A stretch of 64,000 nucleotides of DNA from Adiantum capillus-veneris. Taxonomy: Eukaryota > Streptophyta > Polypodiopsida > Polypodiales > Pteridaceae. A program made the position numbers and the translations under genes. The stretch covers positions 129,606,391 through 129,670,390 of the forward strand of contig CM043947.1 of the NCBI GenBank assembly GCA_014529385.2, read 5' to 3'. Within the stretch, counting starts at the first letter, position 1. Each line of letters begins with the position of its first letter. The notes under the pieces are model-generated. The model was not told where the DNA came from. It worked only from the letters and a program-made list of their open reading frames with translations, and ran no database searches. Shown in pieces: positions 55,460 to 64,000 of the stretch.

Positions 55460-56299
55460 TCAAGTGGAAAAACACTCCTCCTTTGACTCTTCTTCTGTAT
55501 CAATAAAGTATTTGGACACCTTAGAAGCCTCAAAAATGGTTGCAATACAGTAGTCCTCCCTGATATTAAGCAAGCATTGAATATGGTGGAGAGGAATATA
55601 CTCTTTCCCATTGATATAAAAGAAGGAAAGGCTTGGAACATTAAGAGAGTCCTTATAAGATAACTCTACCTCCTCTCTGGGCTCATCAATGACAGTCCTA
55701 GCTCTAAATTGAGTAACATCAAGATTTTCACTCTCCTGCTCCTTAGCCACAACATCAATTTCTTCCTCCTCTAGAACTTCACTTTCCTCTTGCTGTGAGA
55801 CTATAGCAACATTTGAATTTATTCCCTCTTTGTCTGCATCTTTCCCTTCATCTTGATCCATGAGTTGCATTTTAACTTTAAGGAGCAAGTAGAAATTAAA
55901 GGCAGCTTCCTTTGGAACCAAGTTACAAGGCTTCAAATGGACACGACAAGAAATGGTAGGCAGGAAAATAAAAGAAGACTTCTTGGAAAATATTCCTAGT
56001 CTCCTTGTTACTTTGCACTTCTAAACTGGGTTGGTAGAAAATTTAGTTAGATAATAATAATTATTGCCATTGAGGATAAAACATTGACCCTCAATTCCCT
56101 CTTGACGTTCTTTGACCTCCTTTGCGAGAATGTCTTTCAACTTGTCCAACATGGCTGCAAGATCAAATTTGGGATTAAATATTTCAAATGCCTTTGTGTA
56201 CACCTCCAAGTCACCACCATCCTTCATAATAGCAATCAATATCTTTTCACTTGGGCTCTCTTCCAGAATCTCCTCTCGACCTTCAATAATCACACTCAT
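55460..56299 (-). other. Unrecognised minus-strand frames, probably one broken gene
   Basis: The upstream frame (ATG 56,297-56,299) encodes MSVIIEGREEILEESPSEKI, KAFEIFNPKFDLAAMLDKLK and GNNYYYLTKF, ending at 56,021. After 80-odd bases a second frame (55,936-55,460) encodes an acidic protein part (EESEVLEEEEIDVVAKEQES) and a folded-looking end (FFYINGKEYIPLHHIQCLLN). Neighbouring phases and amphipathic helices suggest one protein with a stop or frameshift between them. I do not recognise a family. Confidence 0.35.
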
Positions 56300-56841
56300 C
56301 CTTTTGCTATGGGGAGGAAAAGGATAGGAGGGAGACAGGAAGGTATGGGATGGGGAGGAAGGAGATAGGAAGGTGGGGGATGTTGTGGGGAGAAAGTGGA
56401 TGGGAAGGAAGAAAGTCGAAACGATGCGATGGGTGGAGAAAAAAGAATGTATTAAGGTACTAGATTGCATTGTGTGGGGAAGGGTAGGTAGGTGACTGAA
56501 CAAAGTGATAAGCAGAGGTAGGAGATTTTATTAAATGGTCTTATCACATGGGGTCAAAATAGGAGAGGGTTTTACACACGTGGGAAGAGGTTAAATATAT
56601 GAACGTAATCAAAAAATGAATGTTGGTACACGTGGTAGCATGCATCTATGCCACATGGCTCATGCACCAATGGTAAGTTGTATGGGCGTTCAATCGTATA
56701 AGAGTATACATGCACGTGCTCATTTTGTACCTCTTGAATGTCCTACTTCGTATCTCATTATGGCGCGCTCTTGGGCTTCAAAGATTGTAACAATCCCTTG
56801 TAGCAACCCCTCTCTAACTTCCTGTCCAGTTCAACTATCTA

Positions 56842-57137
56842 TCCCACACGGTGCGATAATGCAAGCCCCTTGATTTCAAAACCTCCCCTCCTCACTTTGT
56901 TCCAGCTCTTTGTTCTCTTCTTCTTGCACGGTCTAATAGGGAAAGGTGGTAGATTGTGGAGCCTCCCTTCCTCGCTTCATTCAGGCATTCCCACACGGTG
57001 CGATAACGCAAGCCCCTTGATTTCAAAACCTCCCCTCCTCAATTTGTTCCAGCTCTTTGTTCTCTTCATCTTGCACGGTCTAATAGGGAAAGGTGGTAGA
57101 TTGTGGAGCCTCCCTTCCTCGCTTCATTCAGGCATTT
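56842..57137. repeat. 147-bp tandem duplication
   Basis: CCACACGGTGCGATAA starts at 56,844 and 56,991. The two copies match almost base for base through GGAGCCTCCCTTCCTCGC. It lies about 180 bp upstream of the histone-like frame. Confidence 0.9.
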
Positions 57138-57312
57138 CCCTCCTCAAAATTTCCATCCTGCAGAGCGTTGAGGGTCAGAGGTTGTGGAACCCCCTCTCGT
57201 CGCTCCATCAGGAATTCCTGTCTGCCATCCATGGCATCCCCATTGCCTCATTGAGGCCTCATTCGCATCCCTAAAGGTGTTTCAACATCTTTTTTGAAAA
57301 TCTTTTGCTCAC

Positions 57313-58222
57313 ATGGCAAGAAAAAAACAAACAGCAAGGAAAGTTTACAAGGCGCCAAAGGAATCAGAGAAGCATGAGGACAAACAAGAGGAATAAGGAA
57401 AGTAAGTGTGTCTTATTATTCCTAGGCTGCCCTTTATGAGAGTTGTCAAGGAGATATGAGAGAGATTGATCAGCATGATTATATGTAGAACCTTTGTTTC
57501 AATAAAGTGGAAATCTCTAGCCCTCATGTTACAAGGTTGTTAAGGACTTCTTGAAAGACTTTATGAATGATAGCTACATTGTAGCTGCATTTTCTCACAA
57601 GGTCACAATTATGAGCAAAGACTTTGTGTTTGTTTCAAGGATAAGGTACAAGTTTCACAGGGTTCTAGACCCAATTCCTAGTGAGGACCTTAGGGCCTCC
57701 CAAATTTTGAATATTCCTCCTGCTAGACAGGAGAAGAAGTCAAAGGTTGTCATTGAACATGTTACACACATGTATGACACAAGAAAGGCATCTGATATCA
57801 AAGCAGGCAAGGAGGTTGACAGAGAGCAACAGAGGATATTAGAAGATGCTATCCTGACAGAGAAGGCATGAATTTTAAGAGCATCCAACTCCCTCCTTTA
57901 TGAAAAAGTGACATGCCAAATGGTTGTGGATGTCTCCATGCATGGGGATGATGAGGTGTATTGTGACAGTGGCTCTGAAGACACAAGTATGCTTGAGGTT
58001 GTTGTGTTGTTTATCTGTCTCAGGTATTTGTTGCTCCCTTTGTTAATTATTGGTGCATGTCTACATGGGCCTCATTGGGAAATGTATTTCCTTTGTTTCC
58101 AAGAGGGACCTTCCTATGGCTATGGCTATGCAAGTATCCATACCAGTGATCCTCTAGTGACACAATGCCTATTCAACAAGCAGGGAAGCCGTTATGCTTT
58201 TTTGAAGAGTTTGACATGCTAA
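57313..58222 (+). pseudogene. Divergent histone H3-like gene with a C-terminal extension
   Basis: ATG 57,313 encodes MARKKQTARKVYKAPKE, close to the H3 tail (ARTKQTARK...KAP). The same frame later gives LIIPRLPFMRVVKEI, matching the H3 alpha-1 region (LLIRKLPFQRLVREI), then IKWKSLALMLQ (loop 1/alpha-2 start). After a +1 shift near 57,535 come VVKDFLKDFMNDSYIV, then AAFSHKVTIMSKDF and VFVSRIR, an ungapped 37-residue match to the H3 C-terminal half. Lesions: TAA at 57,394 and 57,403, TGA at 57,457, the frameshift, and a shortened tail. The longer loop 1 with Trp, the LIIP and the KDF are CENH3-like. After the fold the frame continues about 190 codons (one TGA at 57,869), which canonical H3 lacks. 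Near 58,180 another frame (FFEEFDMLKCNFIIYPYVEQ) ends at a GTAAGT donor, hinting at splicing. Confidence 0.72.
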
Positions 58223-58682
58223 AATGCAATTTCATAATATACCCCTATGTTGAACAGTAAGTCTTAACTCCTAGCATTTTTTTGTATATTGTGGTATTCC
58301 TAGTTAATTGTTATTTTTCCTGCAAAGGCCATTGGAGTCTTATTATCTTCAATATTTTGGAGAGAGATGTTATATTTGTGAATTCATTGCCAAGTATTCA
58401 TGGGAGAAGTAAAGTTTAAGCATGAAGCATGGTCTATGCTTGATGGCCCACCTGAGTACCACAAACTAGGATTACAATATAGAAGCATTCAAATACTACA
58501 ATCAAAAAGTTCCTTCATAAACAGACTCAATATTTTGTGGATGAAGGGTGCTTTCCAATGCATGAAGATATCTTGAGCCAAGGTGTAGGATGACTACACT
58601 CACTATAAGTGTGTATCACATGTGCCATTGATTTGTTTTGATTAGCTTATTAAATGTTCTTCACTTTTCTTCTATTTGCTCT

Positions 58683-59372
58683 AGCTGCATGAATATCTAG
58701 ATTCTTGGGTCATGTGGGTGAGGAAGAAGGTTGTTTCCATGGCCTTGGAAAGAAAATAAACCCAGACTCTCCTATGGCACCAAACCTAGATGATCCAGAC
58801 TCTCCAATGCCACCAAATTCAGATGATCCAAACTCTCCTATGCCACCAAAGAAAGGTAAATCCACCAAGGGTGCAACTACAAAGAAAAGGGATGACAAGA
58901 AGAAAATCCCTAAAAAGAAAAAGAGTAATGCAAAGAAAAGCCCTGCCAAGAGGAACAATCATGCAAAGAAGAGCCTTGCCAAGAGGAAGAGCCCTACCAA
59001 GAGAAAAACCCTGTCAAGGGAAAAGTAGATGCAAACGGCCCTCCATTCCACTCACCACTCAAATTCAAGGTTCAAAAGCATCGTTCAACTAAGAACAATA
59101 AGGGGGAAAAGCTTGTCTCATCTTTTAAACTTCCATTCATGTTTGCCAAAAAGGCTGCCAAGTCCCCCAAGCCAACCCTTGAGAAGCCCAATCCCCCCAA
59201 AGAACCCAACTCACCACCACCTCCTCCTGAACCGATTTCACCCCCTCTTGAACACAAAAGGAAAAGGGTCTCTGAGGATGTAGGACCCTCCCATGCAAAA
59301 AAGTGGAGTTTTATGTCTGATTACATCATTCCACAAAAGATATGTACATTTTTGTACATTTTTTCCATATGA
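58683..59372 (+). other. Lysine-rich frames with H1-like SPAK/SPTK motifs
   Basis: A frame after a TGCTCTAG acceptor-like site encodes three copies of a DDPDSPMPPN-like decapeptide, then a very basic tail (KKSPAKRNNHAKKSLAKRKS, PTKRK) ending at 59,028. S/T-P-x-K repeats are characteristic of histone H1 tails. A second frame, open from about 58,960, gives NPVKGKVDANGPPFHSPLK, then MFAKKAAKSPKPTLEKP, a proline run and HKRKRVSEDVGPSHAKKW to 59,372. The two overlap out of frame, so one indel or an intron separates them. It lies on the same strand 460 bp after the H3-like frame and may be part of the same gene. Confidence 0.4.
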
Positions 59373-60983
59373 ACGGACACCCTTTGGTGGTTCATAATTT
59401 TGTACTTAAAAATTTAATTCGAACTACTGATTCTTAATTGTGTATCATGATGTCGTTTAGATTTATTACCACATAAATAATGATCACAACAAGGTAGAAA
59501 ATACATGTATATTTGCAAAATGTAATGATTACTGCATTGAACTCCACCTTTGTGAGGTCCTTGTTGCAAGTGGCTCAAATGCAACTCTTTTTGGGGGGAG
59601 ACATGTGATGCATGAGGTTGAATTCTCCATCCCTGTGCCCAAAACAATGCTATCCACTTTGAATCTATACTCAGGAGATTCTTTGACATCCTGTTGTCTC
59701 CAATTTGTTGTTACTATAAGGCTTCTTCGCACAGTGCATGGATGGACTATGACCTTTAATTCAAACTCTGGACAATTCTCCTCAGATTCAAGAGGAACCT
59801 AACTATCTAGCAAGATTCTCCATCTCCTATAGTCATAGCCCAAAACTAATGACTGAGGACATAGTTGGTATGAGATAGACGTAGAGTTTGGGCTTACTCT
59901 ACAACTGATAATATCACCAATATGGAAAGTTTCTTAGGTACCCTAGCCTCTCCAAGTATAGTATCCAGTTCATTTGTGGATAATATTCTATTAAGCCACA
60001 TCATCCTTGTCTTCTGCAAATCCATTGTTTTGAAACATGCCACAAAAACATGTATAGGCAAGAACCATTGAACCTTAATCCTTCTTGAAATCCTACCTGG
60101 AGAAATAGCATTAAGGATATCTTCTTTGATTTTGGATTTGAAGCTTGATATGGTACATGCATCAACGGCTTCCAATCAAGTAATCTTATGGTGGGAACGG
60201 GCAACTTATGTAGTTCTCCATGTGTGCCTTCTCTTGATGGAACCATGTGTTCTACGAAATAGACGAACAAATCCATTGTTTTGAAAAATGAAGGTGGCTT
60301 GTCAGCATACATAACATCTGCAATCCCCTTCTGAATTTCTTTGAATGTGCCACTTAGTCTCTCCACAGGCTACCACTCCACAGATGTTGACAAAAAGATA
60401 ACTGATATAAAAGCAAAAAGTAAAAGAAAAAAATGGAAAAATATTAAATTCATTGTATCAAGTAGATAAGTTTTTGTATTCCTTACAATAAGAATGGAGC
60501 ATGATATTTTCATCCAAGTTTAGCACCATGTCCTTAGCCATGTAGACGTGTTGAGCTTTAGCTAGCCAGCCACACTGTTAGTCACTTTGAAGGCAAGAAC
60601 ATGACCTTTCCAATGGTTTTTTTCTCTATCTCGATAGGTTCTCTTCACTCTTTTAAGGTATGAGCTTTGTCCTAGAGTCACTAGAGTGTGAGTGAATGAG
60701 AGAAGAGGTGGAATTATCCCACATGTAAAGGTGTGAGCCAGTAGAGCTACTTAAAGCTCCTTTCATGAATAAACAATTATTCCAAGTTTGCATTACATGT
60801 CTCTTGTCTATGGTGAGCTTGTGATGGATTAGGAAACTACTCAAGATCGTGTATATGAGTCCAAGTTAATCTATTCTTGGAACCTAATTCGATTGAGTAA
60901 CAATCTAGCCTATACACACTCACTTGTGTGCACAATGTTTGTCTATCACCCACATTAGCTAGCACAATCCCATTCCCATCAAG
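59373..60983. other. Unrecognised short frames; right part probably a copia LTR
   Basis: Plus: 59,605-59,802 (MMHEVEFSIPVPKTMLSTLN) has no known family. Minus: 60,366-60,001 and 60,175-59,894 look like one gene with a frameshift (FKEIQKGIADVMYADKPP, ISRRIKVQWFLPIHVFVACF) of unknown kind. The sequence just left of 60,984 should be the copia LTR belonging to the primer-binding site; its start was not located. Confidence 0.3.
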
Positions 60984-60995
60984 TGGTATCAGAGC
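60984..60995 (+). promoter_or_regulatory. Primer-binding site of a copia element
   Basis: TGGTATCAGAGC after CCCATCAAG, 160 bp upstream of a copia gag-like frame. Confidence 0.75.
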
Positions 60996-61143
60996 TATGG
61001 TGTGCTAGCTAGGTTTATTTCTATGCATTAATTTGTGTGTTAGTGTGATTAGTATTCTTTAATTATCACTAGCAAGGTCCATTAGGTTTACTCTCACCAA
61101 CTCGATCCTTAGCCTCTCTCTTCTACGCCTAATTAGTATTCCA

Positions 61144-61449
61144 TTGGCTAGCATGAGCATGTTCTTGAGTAAAGACTCTTGGGCCACTACTCACTACTTC
61201 ATTGATGAAGGTACAAGTGCACTTAAAGCATGGGTTGTTCTTGAAGAAAACTTTGGAGCTCAAAGAAGTAAAGTGAGCCTTAAAAGACAACTTTACAAAA
61301 CCACAATGTATAAAGGAGAGGACATAGCTAGCCTTGTGAATAGACTTAAAAGCATCATAACCAAGATTACTTACACAAAGTATGATATAGCAAGAGATGA
61401 GGTAGAGGTAGATCAAGAGCACTTCTTTAGCATGCACCTCAAAGAATGA
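61144..61449 (+). pseudogene. Ty1/copia gag fragment (UBN2 type)
   Basis: Open for 101 codons from MASMSMFLSKDSW. The core TSALKAWVVLEENFG, SLKRQLYKTTMYKGEDIASL and NRLKSIITKITY fits the copia gag pattern (A-W-x-x-L, L-x-x-x-L-x-x-x-x-M-x-x-G, F/L-x-x-I). It stops before any zinc knuckle, and no pol follows, so the element is truncated. Confidence 0.65.
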
Positions 61450-62336
61450 GGATTTTAGGTCAAAATGGACCTTTTATATGAATTCTCCCATTCACACATG
61501 GATGCCCACAGTGGCCGGTCATAGCAAAAATCAAGTAAAAATGGAATAAGTGGTGTGCCTCTCATCGGCGTTCACCTACGCACTCAAGCTGGGATTTCTC
61601 TTCCAGCTTAAGACTTTACATTTTTGGCACTTTTGTTTTTCCCTGCATTTCAATTTTGTAACTTTGGGGGGTCATATTGACACTCTCATCATAATAGTAA
61701 ACTCCCTTTATAATACCTAAGCTAAAGGTCAAAAGGGATTAAGCCCACAAGAAAGTACTAGTACATTGCACACAATGCTTCATAGTATCGGATTAAGAAC
61801 CTAAGTAAACATTGATAATTAGGAAGGTATTTCCCATGGTATTAAGAGAAGATCTCTAATGTCTATCTTGGTCAAACTAGCTTAGTCAAACTGTTTGATT
61901 CATAAACCTAGACAAGGGACTATGACGTAAAATATATTGAATCTAATGTTTAATACTAAGCAAATTTGCTAAATATTGTGCTACCAATCACAATTAAAGC
62001 AGGCAAACATGAATGCTAAAAAAGACAAGAGGTAATGATAATGAACAAGAAACGCCTCTTTGTGTTGATGATCGCGCTCGATTATGAAGAGTGAACTAGA
62101 CAAAGATTGCATGAAGTTCAAAATCCCAACTACTACAATGTGTTCCTACACGCACTAGAAAACACAAGGAATACCTCTAGGAGGCACATCAGTGGGAAGA
62201 GGCACCAACCGTTATTGATCACAATCAAAACAACATAAAGAACCCTAACCTAATTATTTGCATCCCCCTACAGGGTCAAGGAAATAGGATATTGTAGACA
62301 TGGGTGGGTAGCCCTAGGTCTAAACCCCTATTCTCA
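61450..62336. other. No gene recognised; possible PPT/LTR junction at 61,663-61,679
   Basis: CTTTGGGGGGTCATAT followed by TGACACTC resembles the element X junction (CTGGGGGACGGATAT then TGATAGCC), so a 3' LTR of a related Tat element may start at 61,678. No second LTR was found. Confidence 0.3.
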
Positions 62337-63716
62337 TCAGTCAAGAAGAATAAAGTCATCATCAGTGAGACCATACGTTTCATTTGTGTAATCATGTAAA
62401 TATTCCTCATCATTAGATGCACATATGTTTACTAAGAATGTCACTAGGTGTGTATAGTCATCTTGCTTAAAAGGGTAAGCTTGTGCAATCGGAGAGACGT
62501 TGTCTACTAAGTAGGGATTAGTCGTGGTCAAGAGACGTATTAGCCATTCTAATTTCTTAAAATTATTCTCACACGATAGTGCATCTACCAAATCCCATTC
62601 ATAGGCAAGCACTGGGTAGACTATGTGAAACACTTGTGAAAAGTAAAGAGGGTACCTCTCGCCCAAGGTAGGAGTGGATGACTCTAGTGTACTAGCCATA
62701 TCTGTACACACAGATAGATTTTGGTTAGTGTGCAAATGTTACAAGGGTCTTGTCAAAAGTTCTTTCCTTGTGCATAATGTGTTATTATGATTTTTGGGTC
62801 ATGTACTAGAATTTGTAGGTTTACAATTTTTTGTTTGGTGGCTCTTTCTCTTTTGCTTTTTTATATTTGTTTTCTTGAGTATAGGGCTATATATATACAT
62901 TCCCTAAGATTGGGATATTGAGAGGTTAGGGAGGAAGGTTAAGAGGGAAGCAAGTGAATGATGGATGTCAGCAAACCCTCCCCCCTTCCTTGGGTAGATC
63001 ATACCTTTTGGGTGAAGACTTTGACCAATAGTTTTTCACCTCTCTAGGTGTTTTATCTAGTTACAAGGGTGGTAAGGTACTCTCCCATGATTTTACTTGC
63101 AACATTGTTGTAGATGGTGAACTTGCAATGGGAGGTGCAATTTCTTTCTTGTTTGTATGGATATTTACAATGGTAGGTGGAGGTTGTGTCGAAGCTTGTA
63201 TTTTCGTATAAGAACAACATGAAGAGGTGGAAGCTTCATTTGGCTTCCCTTTTTCTGATCTTGGTGGAATAACTTGTTCTTTCTTCGATACCCAAACTAG
63301 GTGTGGATTAGGTGTATAGTATTCTGTGATCTTTTCCTTCCCACGGTCTTCAATCGGCATTATTGTTATAGGATTTGACTCACATGGGTCTATAGGTGAC
63401 AGGTAAGAACAGAAGTCATTTTTAGATACCCAGATTTGATCATTCCCTTCATAGTAGCCTTGGGCTTCCAATAGTCGTTTCAGAATCCAACACAACGTTT
63501 TCTTACATTTCTTGGTGTGAGTGGGGCGTCTCTTACAAGGTTCTGTTTTTTAGCGTCAAAAATGGTCACTAAAGAAGCTTTAGGGACCCATTTGTATGTC
63601 TCCTTGGTTATATTACAATGAGACTCGTGTGTCTCATGTTTTGTTTTAGCTACAAAATTTGAAGCTCTAGAGGGTTGGGCTATAGGGACAGATGGTTCAA
63701 CCTCTTGGACATGCAA
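62337..63716 (-). other. Unrecognised minus-strand frames
   Basis: Three frames in order on the minus strand: 63,716-63,480 (ETYKWVPKASLVTIFDAKK), 63,495-63,061 (MCWILKRLLEAQGYYEGNDQ, IWVSKNDF, LVWVSKKEQVIPP, then a Ser/Thr/Pro-rich tail) and 62,735-62,337 (YPLYFSQVFHIVYPVLAYEW, ending in acidic ETYGLTDDDFILLD). The thrice-repeated W-V-(P/S)-K motif is notable. The first two overlap by 16 bases and may be one frame-shifted gene. Possibly the gag-side ORF of a retroelement running off the left of this block; I cannot confirm it. Confidence 0.3.
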
Positions 63717-64000
63717 TGTTTTTGGTTGTATTTCCTCAGGAGGTGATATCTCAGGGGCTTTTGCTTGAGTGGCAAGGCCAAGAGTTGGTTTCTGTGTTGT
63801 AATAGTTCCACTCCCTCAATCAATAGTACATTTGGTCGCTAACATCCACTTGCATCCTAGGTTGATATTGCCTTCCATAGTTCAAGCAGGCATGACCAAA
63901 AAGTCTTGAGCTATGACCACGTTGTCATATCTGATAGAAGTGTGCCAGATTGCAAAAATTGTAGTTTTTTTCTTATTGATACCCTTGACTTGGATAGTAC
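63717..64000. other. Likely upstream continuation of the minus-strand frames
   Basis: The minus strand stays partly open (EISPPEEIQPKT) before 63,716, but stops intervene further right. Cut by the window edge. Confidence 0.25.

Noticed and set aside
57401-57424. A 24-bp intron (GTAAGT...CCTAG) in the histone-like frame
   Set aside because: Far shorter than plant introns, and the frame aligned with H3 continues through it, so stops are treated as lesions.

Overview
Plant nuclear DNA dominated by transposable elements. Nothing bacterial or organellar is visible. The organism is inferred from Ty3/gypsy elements with plant-type initiator-Met primer-binding sites (TGGTATCAGAGC), Ty1/copia and LINE remnants, long GA/CT and CA microsatellites, and one spliced plant-type gene. 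The species cannot be named. The density of nested elements suggests a large genome such as a fern, gymnosperm or repeat-rich angiosperm, which is a weak inference.

Layout. 1-13.9 kb: mostly non-coding decayed repeats, with a cluster of GATCGCGATC palindromes (0.66-1.65 kb), a LINE RT-tail fragment (7.2-7.5 kb, minus) and a probable CACTA-associated DUF4216 fragment (10.3-10.6 kb). 13.9-17.6 kb: broken minus-strand Ty3 pieces around a plus-strand LTR that carries two perfect four-unit heat-shock elements just upstream of a TATA box. 17.7-37.9 kb: chromovirus A (LTR-gag-pro-RT-RNaseH-IN-chromodomain-LTR), split by a second, Tat-like Ty3 element X with an archaeal-type second RNase H. The left side of X is rearranged: a complete LTR with target duplications, then a 399-bp duplicate of the right flank, then a truncated LTR joined through a short filler. 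37.9-42.15 kb: element B, a relative of A with an intact gag-protease frame, sits in A's 3' LTR and ends at a CT/CA microsatellite. 42.2-44.3 kb: another Ty3 gag/protease relic, interrupted by a 1,341-bp DNA transposon with inverted termini and a TTAA duplication.

46.5-48.8 kb holds the only convincingly intact host gene, a two-exon LRAT-domain (NlpC/P60-fold) protein. Downstream are a foldback hairpin, a chromovirus tail fragment (50.5 kb) and a complete gag-only copia element with LTRs, PBS, PPT and a CATCT target duplication (51,740-54,661).

55-64 kb is poorly understood. The most surprising item is a degenerate histone H3-like frame (57.3 kb) with an H3-like tail, a recognisable histone fold and a long C-terminal extension, followed on the same strand by a lysine-rich frame with histone H1-like SPAK/SPTK motifs. 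A copia PBS and gag fragment (61 kb) and unrecognised minus-strand frames (62.3-63.7 kb) complete the window.

The genes do not form a pathway. The story is transposon layering, decay and rearrangement around one or two host-derived genes.
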